Origin: an uncultured Prevotella sp.
Lineage (GTDB): Bacteria > Bacteroidota > Bacteroidia > Bacteroidales > Bacteroidaceae
Direction of reading: 5' to 3'
Assembly: GCA_900557255.1 (NCBI GenBank)
Contig: USSA01000003.1
Location: forward strand, 1 to 41,900
Length of the DNA: 41,900 nt
The notes under the pieces are model-generated. The model saw nothing but the letters and a program-made list of their open reading frames with translations. It was not told where the DNA came from and searched no databases. Positions 13,647-19,769 of this stretch are shown here, piece by piece (position 1 is the first letter of the stretch; every line of letters begins with the position of its first letter). The position numbers were made by a program, and so were the translations under genes.

Positions 13647-14414
13647 ATGATTGAATTACAACAAGGTGATTGCCTTGAGCTAATGAAAAACATTCCAGAT
13701 GGCAGTATTGACATGATTCTATGCGATTTACCGTACGGATCTACAAGAAACAAGTGGGATTCTGTAATCCCGTTTGAACCATTATGGTGTCAATATGAAC
13801 GAGCGATTAAAGACAATGGTGCAATTATATTGTTTGCAAACGGTATGTTCACTGCTGATTTAATGAAAAGTAATTGCAGTTTGTGGCGATATAATCTTAT
13901 TTGGGAGAAAACACAACCGTCAGGGTTCTTGAACGCAAAGAAGATGCCACTTCGCACACATGAGGATATCTGCGTATTTTACAAGTCTCTGCCGACATAT
14001 AACCCACAAAAAACTACTGGACATAAAAGAAAAGTGTCAAAAGCGGCGCACAAGCGAAATTGCAAAGAAACGACCAATTACGGATTATTCGGACTTACAA
14101 GTTACGATAGTACAGAGCGATATCCAAAATCAATCGTGATATTTGCGAAGGACACACAAAAAGAAGCATTGCATCCGACACAAAAACCTATTGCTCTTTT
14201 GGAATGGTTGATTAAGACATACACAAACGATGGGGACACGGTGCTTGACAACTGCATGGGTAGCGGCAGCACAGGGGTTGCCTGTGTGAACACAAACAGA
14301 AATTTTATAGGTATGGAACTTGATGAAGGCTATTTTGAGATAGCAAAAAAGAGAATTGAAGAAGCAGCATCAAGTGAATATGATCCATTTGCAAAGGATG
14401 GCGATCAGAAATGA
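13647..14414 (+). CDS. DNA adenine/cytosine-N4 methyltransferase (beta-class order)
   Basis: This 255-aa enzyme has the catalytic motif DLPYG (D27-Y30) before the AdoMet-binding motif DNCMGSGSTGVAC (about 201-212), the order of beta-class N6-adenine or N4-cytosine methylases. HPTQKP is present as well. No restriction gene is adjacent, so this is a solitary methylase. It probably protects phage DNA from host restriction or marks it for replication or packaging. Confidence 0.92.
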   Translation: MIELQQGDCLELMKNIPDGSIDMILCDLPYGSTRNKWDSVIPFEPLWCQYERAIKDNGAIILFANGMFTADLMKSNCSLWRYNLIWEKTQPSGFLNAKKMPLRTHEDICVFYKSLPTYNPQKTTGHKRKVSKAAHKRNCKETTNYGLFGLTSYDSTERYPKSIVIFAKDTQKEALHPTQKPIALLEWLIKTYTNDGDTVLDNCMGSGSTGVACVNTNRNFIGMELDEGYFEIAKKRIEEAASSEYDPFAKDGDQK

Positions 14415-14590
14415 TGATAGTATGTGATAGATGCAGAAAAAATACTGTTGATTACGAAACAAGAAAAGACTGGAAACATATAGAAGTATCTGAAAAAGGT
14501 TATGGAAAATTGTGGGATCTTTATTTTTGTAAAGAATGCTCAAATGCGTTTTTTGATTTTTTAAATAATAATGGAGGTGAGCAGGAATGA
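14411..14590 (+). CDS. Small zinc-finger protein, 59 aa
   Basis: ATGATG at 14411 overlaps the methylase stop. CDRC near the N-terminus and CKEC near the centre give one four-cysteine zinc site; the rest is charged with an aromatic FFDFL end. Coupling at both ends supports translation. Confidence 0.6.
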   Translation: MMIVCDRCRKNTVDYETRKDWKHIEVSEKGYGKLWDLYFCKECSNAFFDFLNNNGGEQE

Positions 14591-14706
14591 ACTGGTGCGA
14601 AATACTGAATATGTGGTGCGACGATATTGATGCAGAAGATATGGAGTTAATAGGTTGCGATGGTAATTGTAATGCTTGTTTTGATAGCGAGGAAGGTGAG
14701 AAATAA
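14587..14706 (+). CDS. Very small Cys-rich acidic protein, 39 aa
   Basis: The start follows AATGGAGGTGAG and overlaps the previous stop. Five cysteines occur in 39 residues (WCEI, WCDD, GCDGNCNACF) on an acidic background. It could bind a single metal. The tight ATGA chain supports it as a gene. Confidence 0.5.
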   Translation: MNWCEILNMWCDDIDAEDMELIGCDGNCNACFDSEEGEK

Positions 14707-14999
14707 TGACATATGAAGAAGCAATGGATATAGGTTTAAGTATCGTGGATCAGTTAAGATCTGGCAGCACGGTAACGATCAGACCAACATCAGAAAACAT
14801 AGAATTTTTGTCACTGTGTGCGGAATCGGCAGGATTTCAAGAACCGAGAAAACCTAAAATCACGATTTACAACGCTTTTTGCCCACAATGCGATTATTCA
14901 TTCGGAGCAGAGGTTGCAATGGACGCAATCAAAAGACCGTATTGGCACAGAAACTGTCCCGTGTGCGGGCAAACCATAGATTGGAGTGAGGCAGAATGA
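14706..14999 (+). CDS. Zinc-ribbon protein, 97 aa
   Basis: The N-terminal half is helical (TYEEAMDIGLSIVDQLRSG), and the C-terminal half is a zinc ribbon (CPQCDYSFG ... RNCPVCGQTIDW). GAAGGTGAG precedes the start. No specific function is known. Confidence 0.65.
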   Translation: MTYEEAMDIGLSIVDQLRSGSTVTIRPTSENIEFLSLCAESAGFQEPRKPKITIYNAFCPQCDYSFGAEVAMDAIKRPYWHRNCPVCGQTIDWSEAE

Positions 15000-15232
15000 C
15001 AAACAGAGCATACATAATCTATCTACTGCTGGACGGATTGGGAAACGAAGCAGATTCCAAGCGCATAAGTAGTGATGACGACGGTGCATCATATGAAGCA
15101 ATGGTATATTACAATATCGCTTGCCCTTATTATGAAGGTGATAAAAGATGTCATTGTAAAAATCACGACATTGGCAGAGATACTTGCTATGCCTGCAAAG
15201 AAGAATGGCTCAATAACGAGGTGGAACAATGA
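14996..15232 (+). CDS. Cys-rich hypothetical protein, 78 aa
   Basis: It has an N-terminal helix and a C-terminal Cys/His cluster (ACPYYEGDKRCHCKNHDIGRDTCYACK). This pattern recurs in small phage proteins of Clostridia. ATGA overlaps lie on both sides. Function unknown. Confidence 0.65.
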   Translation: MTNRAYIIYLLLDGLGNEADSKRISSDDDGASYEAMVYYNIACPYYEGDKRCHCKNHDIGRDTCYACKEEWLNNEVEQ

Positions 15233-15393
15233 CAACAGAAGAAGCAATTAAAATCCTAGACCCGGCAACAACCCGGGATGCCCTCTGGGAGATAGAATAC
15301 TATGCAGGATTCAAAGGCGAAGAAGCGAAGATGGCAGCTGTAGAAGAAGCCTGCCGGATGGCAGTGGAAGCGTTGAAAGGAGAGCAAAAATGA
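15229..15393 (+). CDS. Small helical protein, 54 aa
   Basis: Coupled at both ends by ATGA. The sequence TTEEAIKILDPATTRDALWEIEYYAGF with EEACRMAVEAL is a recurrent small phage protein pattern and is almost all helix. The role is unknown. Confidence 0.6.
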   Translation: MTTEEAIKILDPATTRDALWEIEYYAGFKGEEAKMAAVEEACRMAVEALKGEQK

Positions 15394-15767
15394 CAGAAAC
15401 AGAAAAAGATTTTAATGATAGTGTTAGTGCAATTAACGAAGTGATAAAAAAAGCAAAAAATACATGGATTGAATTCCAAGACGAGAAAGAATGCATTCAC
15501 TGGACAATCTGCCGGGATCTGCACGACACCTACAAGGCTAAAAACGCCGATTATGGAGACAGTTTTGCAATGGTGCGGAATAAGTATCCGAATGCTATTC
15601 TAATCAGGCTGAACGACAAGCTGAACCGCCTTGAAACGCTGATGAATGGGGCAGAAAGGCATGTACAGGACGAATCAGTGGATGATACGCTGCTGGACCT
15701 GGCGAACTACTGCATTATGGAGTTAGTGGAGCGCACGCACGAAGGAAGGAAACCGGATGATTATTAG
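15390..15767 (+). CDS. DUF1599-type nucleotide-modification-associated protein
   Basis: This 125-aa protein shows the YGDSFAMV, RLNDKLNRLETL and ESVDDTLLDLANYCIMEL blocks of the DUF1599 (Nmad1) family, related in fold to MazG-like all-alpha pyrophosphatases. It may act on nucleotides with the MazG-like enzyme at 9094. GAAAGGAGAG precedes the start. Confidence 0.82.
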   Translation: MTETEKDFNDSVSAINEVIKKAKNTWIEFQDEKECIHWTICRDLHDTYKAKNADYGDSFAMVRNKYPNAILIRLNDKLNRLETLMNGAERHVQDESVDDTLLDLANYCIMELVERTHEGRKPDDY

Positions 15768-15781
15768 AGGGGGTAGATGCG

Positions 15782-15952
15782 TTGGAACATTTCATACTTA
15801 GAGCTTGGGCTCCAGCGTTGATACGAATGTATCTGAAACCGATACTAAGCGAAGAAGAACTGCAAAACGAGCTTGAAAGAGTGAAAAATATGGATGAAGA
15901 AAAACTAGCAGAATACGTAAAAGCTATAGTGGGGGAGGGAGAAGATGATTGA
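15782..15952 (+). CDS. Small protein with TTG start, 56 aa
   Basis: TTG 15782 with AGAGGGGG 10 bp upstream begins the only frame that fills this gap. The product (EHFILRAWAPALIRMYLKP, then an acidic helix EEELQNELERVKNMDEEKLAEYV) overlaps the next start by 8 bp. The use of TTG lowers certainty. Function unknown. Confidence 0.5.
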   Translation: MEHFILRAWAPALIRMYLKPILSEEELQNELERVKNMDEEKLAEYVKAIVGEGEDD

Positions 15953-16247
15953 AACCGGTTTTTACGAAAAAAGCATGGAAAGAAAGGAACGATTCTACAA
16001 GCTGATAAATGATTTCATATCAGAATGCGAAAAAAAAGGAATAAAGACACATTTTACTGACGATTCCCATACAAGGACAATAACGATAGGCATAGAAAAA
16101 AATGGCGCGGCTGCTGCGCTTTCTTATCCGAAAAAAATTGCGTATTTTGAATATGACATTGCAGATATAGAGCAAGGTTTGTCTGATATGTTTCAGTTAT
16201 TTGAGAAAAAATACGAGGAGAAAAAACATGATAGAGAAATATTATAA
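15945..16247 (+). CDS. Hypothetical protein, 100 aa
   Basis: GGGGGAGGGAG precedes the ATG. It has a helical N-terminus (MERKERFYKLINDFISECEKKG), a beta hairpin (TRTITIGIEK) and a basic helical tail. It overlaps the ArpU-like gene by 20 bp. No family is recognised. Confidence 0.6.
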   Translation: MIETGFYEKSMERKERFYKLINDFISECEKKGIKTHFTDDSHTRTITIGIEKNGAAAALSYPKKIAYFEYDIADIEQGLSDMFQLFEKKYEEKKHDREIL

Positions 16248-16656
16248 TTTCGATGTTGACAGGTTTCTAATAGATCACGATGAGAATTTACGGAAGTTGT
16301 CAGAACTGAAATCAGAAAAAGAAGCTGCTGCCGATTCCGGCGGCATGGACTATTCCCATGTTCGCGGCAGCGGAATATCGGACCCGACCGCGCAGCGGGC
16401 GCAGCGCAGGGAAAAAATCGACTGGGAAATCAGGGAATATCAAGAATATCTGAATGCCTATGACAAACTGACTGCCGATTTAGATTCAGACGAACTATTG
16501 ATGATTCAGTACATAGCGCAGCAAAAGGGAACAAAGAACTTTGAGGACCTCAAAAATGCGCTAGGATACGACAGAACTGCAACCTATGACCGATTGAGCA
16601 AGTTGAGAAAAAAACTCCGTGAAATCGCCGATTACAAGGTCATAGAAAGGGGATAA
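16228..16656 (+). CDS. ArpU-like late transcription regulator (sigma-like HTH)
   Basis: From ATG 16228 (GAGGAG upstream) the product is 142 aa. A coiled-coil N-terminal half is followed by a sigma-region-4-like HTH (LMIQYIAQQKGTKNFEDLKNALGYDRTATYDRLSKLRKKL). This family (ArpU/DUF1492-like) lies at the end of early operons in Firmicute phages and controls late transcription. The central GGMDYSHVRGSGISDPTAQRA segment is characteristic. The repeated CGGATTTTTAGAAAT promoters are its likely targets (inference). Confidence 0.8.
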   Translation: MIEKYYNFDVDRFLIDHDENLRKLSELKSEKEAAADSGGMDYSHVRGSGISDPTAQRAQRREKIDWEIREYQEYLNAYDKLTADLDSDELLMIQYIAQQKGTKNFEDLKNALGYDRTATYDRLSKLRKKLREIADYKVIERG

Positions 16657-16657
16657 A

Positions 16658-16945
16658 ATGGACAGAATAGGAGAAGTGTTCAAAAAACTAGGCTATGAGT
16701 CACCAATTAGAATCATTTATGACGGAATAGACAAGCAAAAAGAACAGATCGAAAACGATGTCTATTCATTTGTCAGAAAATATGGCATCTATGTCGAAAA
16801 AGACGAACTGATAAAGGCATTGGAGTACGATCGGCAGCAGTATGAAGCAGGCTTTGCGGACGGGAGAAAAAGCGTAAAGATTGAAACCACAGAAGAAATT
16901 GACCGGCTGATCGCAAGGCTTGAGGAACTGAAAAAAGAGTTATAA
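16658..16945 (+). CDS. Hypothetical protein, 95 aa
   Basis: Last gene of the rightward early operon. It is charged and helical (DGIDKQKEQIENDVYSFV) with the segment YEAGFADGRKSVK typical of small phage proteins, and a coiled-coil end (EEIDRLIARLEELKKEL). A terminator begins 2 bp after the stop. Function unknown. Confidence 0.65.
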   Translation: MDRIGEVFKKLGYESPIRIIYDGIDKQKEQIENDVYSFVRKYGIYVEKDELIKALEYDRQQYEAGFADGRKSVKIETTEEIDRLIARLEELKKEL

Positions 16946-16946
16946 G

Positions 16947-16977
16947 AAAAAAGCAAGGTGCTATGCCTTGCTTTTTT
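16947..16977. terminator. Bidirectional terminator between converging operons
   Basis: A perfect 12-bp stem (AAAAAAGCAAGG/CCTTGCTTTTTT) with a 7-nt loop has A and T tracts on its two sides, so it can work in both directions. It ends the rightward early operon and the leftward cassette, whose last stop is at 16983. Confidence 0.93.
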
Positions 16978-16982
16978 CAACG

Positions 16983-17135
16983 CTACCATTCGCGAGTTAA
17001 AACGACCATTTCGTTGTCTTTCTCGTAAATCTTTGCCCACATGCAATCAGCTGTTTTCCTGAAACCGTCACGTTTTAACCCTCTTTCAAGTTGTTGCATT
17101 TCCTTTTCTTCATAACAGTTCATTTCTTTTCTCAT
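16983..17135 (-). CDS. Hypothetical protein, leftward cassette, 50 aa
   Basis: The preferred start is ATG 17133-17135, 8 bp after GGAGG; an upstream in-frame ATG at 17165 lacks a ribosome site. The sequence (EEKEMQQLERGLKRDGFRKTADCMWAKIYEK ... MVVLTREW) looks like a small alpha/beta fold. It is the last gene of the leftward unit. Function unknown. Confidence 0.65.
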   Translation of the reverse strand: MRKEMNCYEEKEMQQLERGLKRDGFRKTADCMWAKIYEKDNEMVVLTREW

Positions 17136-17166
17136 TTTCATTACCTCCGTTTCGCTCTTGCTCATC

Positions 17167-17187
17167 AGTGCCGGACTTGTACCGGCA
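17167..17187 (-). other. Hairpin upstream of the last leftward gene
   Basis: TGCCGG (17169-17174) and CCGGCA (17182-17187) form a 6-bp stem in the short gap between two leftward genes. It has no T-tract. A stronger GC-rich hairpin lies in the gap at 17656-17677 and a weaker one at 18792-18803, so hairpins before ribosome sites recur in this operon. Confidence 0.45.
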
Positions 17188-17201
17188 GACGGGGCGAAAA
17201 G

Positions 17202-17639
17202 TCATTTTTCCCATGCTTTTCGCTCAATATCCTTGCTGCACTTCCAGTGCGGGTTTGCTTTCCGCATTGATTCATAGTCTGCAAGGGCTTTGTTTCGCTC
17301 TGTGCCGCTGTAATTTGTGCTTTCGGTTATCTGCTCTGTGCCATCATCGAAAACCATTGATATTGTGATGTAGTAGAACACTTTCGAGTCCCGCCAGCGT
17401 CTTTCCCTCCGCAGCTCACACTTTGTATAAAATCCCATCGTTGCGAGCTGTTCCATGCGTTCCGCAAGGCTTTTGCGGTACTGCTTCAACGCTGTTATGT
17501 AATGCGTTAGTTGTGCGATGTCCTCTGCTGCTCTGCGGTCGGCAGCTAATAGGTCAGCTCCTGTTGTATAGATTTTCGGTTCATAGGTGTATGTGGTCAT
17601 GTGGTATTCTGTTACTCCGTCTTTTGTGGTTGTGTACAT
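17202..17639 (-). CDS. Hypothetical protein, leftward cassette, 145 aa
   Basis: ACGGAGGAAAAC precedes the ATG. A Tyr/Thr-rich N-terminus leads to a coiled-coil region (about 38-68: LAADRRAAEDIAQLTHYITALKQYRKSLAERMEQL) and a beta-rich domain (KVFYYITISMVFDDGTEQITES). The end is basic (NPHWKCSKDIERKAWEK). Not recognised. Confidence 0.65.
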   Translation of the reverse strand: MYTTTKDGVTEYHMTTYTYEPKIYTTGADLLAADRRAAEDIAQLTHYITALKQYRKSLAERMEQLATMGFYTKCELRRERRWRDSKVFYYITISMVFDDGTEQITESTNYSGTERNKALADYESMRKANPHWKCSKDIERKAWEK

Positions 17640-17655
17640 GTTTTCCTCCGTTCCT

Positions 17656-17677
17656 GCCGGGCTTTTGCCCGCCCGGC
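17656..17677 (-). other. GC-rich hairpin upstream of the 145-aa gene
   Basis: GCCGGGC (17656-17662) pairs with GCCCGGC (17671-17677) immediately upstream of the CGGAGG ribosome site. It has no T-run, so it is more likely a processing, stability or translation-control element than a terminator. Confidence 0.5.
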
Positions 17678-17688
17678 GGGGCTATTGA

Positions 17689-18183
17689 TTAAGCTAACTG
17701 CATCTGCTGTTGAAACTGGAAACTAACGCTGCCGTATGTTTCTCTGATTTCTTCTATGCTGCTTGTTTTTTTGTGGTATCTCTTGCCGTCCTCCGGGTAG
17801 TGCCATGACCACATGCCTTTTTTAGCGGACCACTTGCAGCCGATAGCCTTCAACTGGTCTTTATGCGGCTTTGTGTCTCCGCTAATCCATAACCAGCGAC
17901 CGCATAATTCCACGTTCAAGCCCATTTTTAACAGTTCGGATACGATGTTGATGAAATCCTCCGGGCATTCACTTGTTGATTCTGTAGCGGTGTAAGTCTC
18001 CTGTTCCGGCTTGTGGCTGGTGTGGATGTCCTTATATCTTTTGTGCAGCTCCGCATATTCTGCGTTGATCTGCTTCATGATGTCATCGCTGCCGCCGGTA
18101 ATGTCTGAATGGTATTTCTTCGCTAATGCGAAATACTGTTTCTTTAATTCTTCTATTGTGTTGATGTTGCTAAAATACTTCAT
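17689..18183 (-). CDS. J-domain-like protein with variant HSD motif
   Basis: The start is ATG 18183 (AAAGGAATGAAAA upstream), giving 164 aa. The N-terminal 60 residues resemble a J-domain (IEELKKQYFALAKKYHSD ... MKQINAEYAELHKRYKD). The essential HPD tripeptide, needed to stimulate Hsp70, is HSD here. After a polar linker, the C-terminal domain (about 85-155) has the pattern NVELCGRWLWISGDTKPHKDQLKAIGCKWSAKKGMW, common in Clostridia plasmid and phage proteins. It may tether DnaK without full stimulation, or do something different. Confidence 0.8.
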   Translation of the reverse strand: MKYFSNINTIEELKKQYFALAKKYHSDITGGSDDIMKQINAEYAELHKRYKDIHTSHKPEQETYTATESTSECPEDFINIVSELLKMGLNVELCGRWLWISGDTKPHKDQLKAIGCKWSAKKGMWSWHYPEDGKRYHKKTSSIEEIRETYGSVSFQFQQQMQLA

Positions 18184-18208
18184 TTTTTCATTCCTTTCTT
18201 GGTTGGCA

Positions 18209-18226
18209 TACACTGCAAGCGGTGTA
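18209..18226. promoter_or_regulatory. Second palindromic operator copy, before the J-domain gene
   Basis: CACTGCAAGCGGTG (18211-18224) differs by one base from the palindrome CACCGCAAGCGGTG inside the cassette promoter (18834-18847), and both extend into GTAT on one side. It lies in the leader of the J-domain gene, so the same regulator probably acts twice in this operon. Confidence 0.6.
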
Positions 18227-18229
18227 TAT

Positions 18230-18259
18230 ATTTTTTAGGGATTGTTATTTCCCTAAAAA
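18230..18259 (-). terminator. Leftward hairpin/terminator after the RHH gene
   Basis: TTTTTTAGGGA and TCCCTAAAAAA form a long stem with a 7-nt loop, covering the stop codon of the RHH gene. T- and A-tracts flank it. It may attenuate transcription into the J-domain gene. Confidence 0.6.
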
Positions 18260-18430
18260 ATCTTCGATATACTCTTTTATGATGCCCGCTTGTGATATGC
18301 CATCTTTTTTACACTTTGTTTTGAAATCCACTGCCATTTTTTTTGGCAATCGGATTGTTATTGCTGTTAGGTTTTCGGCATCCCATTTGCGGTTAGCAAT
18401 TTTCTTTGCTTCCGTATATTTCTGTGCCAT
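18245..18430 (-). CDS. Ribbon-helix-helix DNA-binding protein
   Basis: This 61-aa protein ends in an Arc/CopG-type fold: the strand LTAITIRLPKKMAVDF, then helices DFKTKCKKDGIS and QAGIIKEYIEDFL. The N-terminus (YTEAKKIANRKWDAEN) is a common lead-in. RHH proteins bind short palindromes as dimers. The palindrome in the cassette promoter and its second copy next to this gene are the obvious operators, so this is probably the autoregulator of the leftward unit. AGGAG precedes the ATG. Confidence 0.85.
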   Translation of the reverse strand: MAQKYTEAKKIANRKWDAENLTAITIRLPKKMAVDFKTKCKKDGISQAGIIKEYIEDFLGK

Positions 18431-18486
18431 TTTTATGCTCCTGATATGTTTTGATTGTTTTGTCCGCTTCGTGATGTCTTGCCCAT

Positions 18487-18774
18487 TTATTTTGCCTTTC
18501 TAAGATAAATTCTTTCTTCGCTTTCTCCGGAAAGGGCATATATTGCGCTGTTGTATCCGCCTTTGATTTTAACAGCTCTGTTATTGTTATCAAAAATACC
18601 TCTTACTTCGTTCGGGGTATATCCTACACTCCAACCTTTCGGAAGTTCAACTTCTCTTGTTTTTAGCACATCTTGATTCACGTACTGATTGCTGACTGGT
18701 TCAGCTGCCGTCCATGCTTCCCATGCTACTGAACCATTTTCTATTGACTGAATATAATATAATTCTGCTTTCAT
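18487..18774 (-). CDS. Hypothetical protein, first gene of leftward cassette, 95 aa
   Basis: GAAAGGAG stands before the ATG. It has a beta-rich start (AELYYIQSIENGSVAWEAW) and middle (LPKGWSVGYTPNEVRGIFDNNNRAVKI). It sits directly downstream of the cassette promoter and is therefore the most strongly controlled product. The role is unknown; anti-host or immunity functions are possible for this position. Confidence 0.7.
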   Translation of the reverse strand: MKAELYYIQSIENGSVAWEAWTAAEPVSNQYVNQDVLKTREVELPKGWSVGYTPNEVRGIFDNNNRAVKIKGGYNSAIYALSGESEERIYLRKAK

Positions 18775-18826
18775 TTTTTTCTCCTTTCGCTCGGCTCTTG
18801 CCGTTCCGATTTTTCGTTGTGGCTAT

Positions 18827-18855
18827 AGCATAGCACCGCAAGCGGTGTATGTCAA
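18827..18855 (-). promoter_or_regulatory. Leftward cassette promoter with palindromic operator in the spacer
   Basis: On the minus strand TTGACA (18850-18855), a 17-bp spacer and TATGCT (18827-18832). The spacer holds the perfect palindrome CACCGCAAGCGGTG (18834-18847). A regulator bound there would block RNA polymerase directly. The ribbon-helix-helix protein of the same operon is the natural candidate. Confidence 0.8.
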
Positions 18856-18932
18856 CACCTTTTTCAAAACTTTTTCAAACTTTTTTTCAAAAACCTCTGA
18901 AACTATTGAAAAATGCGGACTTTCCGCGGATG

Positions 18933-18957
18933 CGGATTTTTAGAAATGTGTTATAAT
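18933..18957 (+). promoter_or_regulatory. Late promoter, first copy (activator-type)
   Basis: CGGATTTTTAGAAAT (18933-18947), 4 bp, then TATAAT (18952-18957), with TGT just before (extended -10). The same block is found at 147-171. It replaces a normal -35 and is the only good rightward promoter before terS. Start is expected near 18964, giving a leader of about 830 nt. Confidence 0.7.
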
Positions 18958-19018
18958 AATAGTGTGGATAGTTGATTTTCTACATTTTTTTCATCCTCCT
19001 TTCGGTATCCCTGCGGGG

Positions 19019-19074
19019 CGGGGGAAATGATCCGGTATGTATTATTAGTGGGAAATAATGCAGCCGGATTTTTT
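19019..19074 (+). terminator. Leader terminator/attenuator hairpin
   Basis: ATCCGG (19030-19035) pairs with CCGGAT (19064-19069), with ATTATT/AATAAT pairing inside, followed by TTTTTT. It lies about 65 nt after the late promoter. The 11-mer CGGGGGAAATG lies just before (19019-19029) and just after (19079-19089) it. Unless relieved, it would stop late transcription early. Confidence 0.55.
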
Positions 19075-19131
19075 CGTTCGGGGGAAATGCTCAACGATTC
19101 TTATATAATCAGATACCATATCAGCCTATAG
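19027..19131 (+). CDS. Possible 34-aa leader peptide across the terminator
   Basis: ATG 19027 lies in the first CGGGGGAAATG copy, and the second copy supplies an in-frame Met 20 codons on (19087). The frame runs straight through the hairpin at 19030-19074, so a translating ribosome would melt it. This is the layout of a translation-dependent attenuator. The ribosome site is G-rich but not canonical. Confidence 0.3.
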   Translation: MIRYVLLVGNNAAGFFRSGEMLNDSYIIRYHISL

Positions 19132-19331
19132 GGCATTGCATCGGGGCATATATAGGTAGGGCAGCCGATCGGGGCGGGATATAGCATAGTTATCACTCAT
19201 TACCCCATAGTAACGGCAATACAAAACTGTATTTATTCAGAATGCTTTTTTCAGCTCAGACTTTTTTCGCATAAAATAGTAGATAATGAATGCAGAATCA
19301 AGAGGGGGGAACGGGCTCTCATAGATGTACC

Positions 19332-19360
19332 GCCGACAAAAACTGTCGGCTTCTTTTTTT
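19332..19360 (+). terminator. Intrinsic terminator in the late leader
   Basis: GCCGACA/TGTCGGC with a 5-nt loop, followed by TTCTTTTTTT. It stands between the late promoter and terS without any gene before it, so late transcription needs readthrough, antitermination or another start. Confidence 0.8.
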
Positions 19361-19370
19361 ATAACCATTC

Positions 19371-19404
19371 AACTATTCCCTAAATCATAATTTACGGAAT
19401 AGTT
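19371..19404. repeat. 9-bp inverted repeat
   Basis: AACTATTCC (19371-19379) and GGAATAGTT (19396-19404) are perfect arms with a 16-bp gap. There is no T-tract, so a protein-binding site is more likely than a terminator. Confidence 0.55.
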
Positions 19405-19507
19405 AAGCAAGCAAGCAGAAAAGCCTACAACCATTGCGGTTACTGGTGTGCAGCCTATACCATAGCATTATATCCCGCAATAATTTTTTCCTTTGACCGG
19501 CTCGACC

Positions 19508-19519
19508 ACTATATATAGT
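19508..19519. repeat. 12-bp perfect palindrome
   Basis: ACTATATATAGT lies in the non-coding region upstream of terS. It is AT-rich and could be a protein-binding site or simply a flexible stretch. Confidence 0.4.
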
Positions 19520-19553
19520 ATGCCGGAGGATGGCAGCCGACCCGAAGAGGGTG

Positions 19554-19638
19554 CATCGTAAACGCACCCACTCGCGCGAGCAAGCCCCCTATACAGAGTA
19601 CTTACACCTCTCCCCCACATCGTAAACACCCCCACTAG
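19554..19638. repeat. Pair of 21-bp direct repeats upstream of terS
   Basis: The segments 19554-19574 and 19618-19638 match at 18 of 21 positions (both begin CATCGTAAAC) and are spaced 64 bp, about six helical turns. Repeats near the small-terminase gene are good candidates for a packaging recognition site. Confidence 0.55.
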
Positions 19639-19747
19639 TCGAAAGAAGCTCAATTTCCAAAATTATAAAAAATTTCCAGTATAAAATGAGCGAAAGTCAA
19701 CTTTGTTCACAGGTGGAATACCAAGAAATAATTTACTGAAATAAAGT

Positions 19748-19769
19748 TTATGTAATGTTCATTACATAA
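19748..19769. promoter_or_regulatory. 22-bp palindrome immediately before terS
   Basis: Perfect 10-bp arms TTATGTAATG and CATTACATAA are separated by TT, followed by a third half-site TTACATAA (19771-19778). It ends about 30 bp before the terS ATG. It could be an operator, or a binding site for the small terminase. Confidence 0.6.

Noticed and set aside
13647..14414. Restriction-modification system
   Set aside because: Only the methylase is present; neighbouring small genes show no endonuclease motif, and the HNH and PD-(D/E)XK proteins belong to the recombination module.
18393..18593. Leftward 66-aa frame between RHH gene and the 95-aa gene
   Set aside because: It overlaps both neighbours, has no good ribosome site, and the flanking frames are better supported.
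19468..19653. Leftward 61-aa frame in the control region
   Set aside because: No ribosome site, odd composition, and it covers the repeated packaging-type elements.
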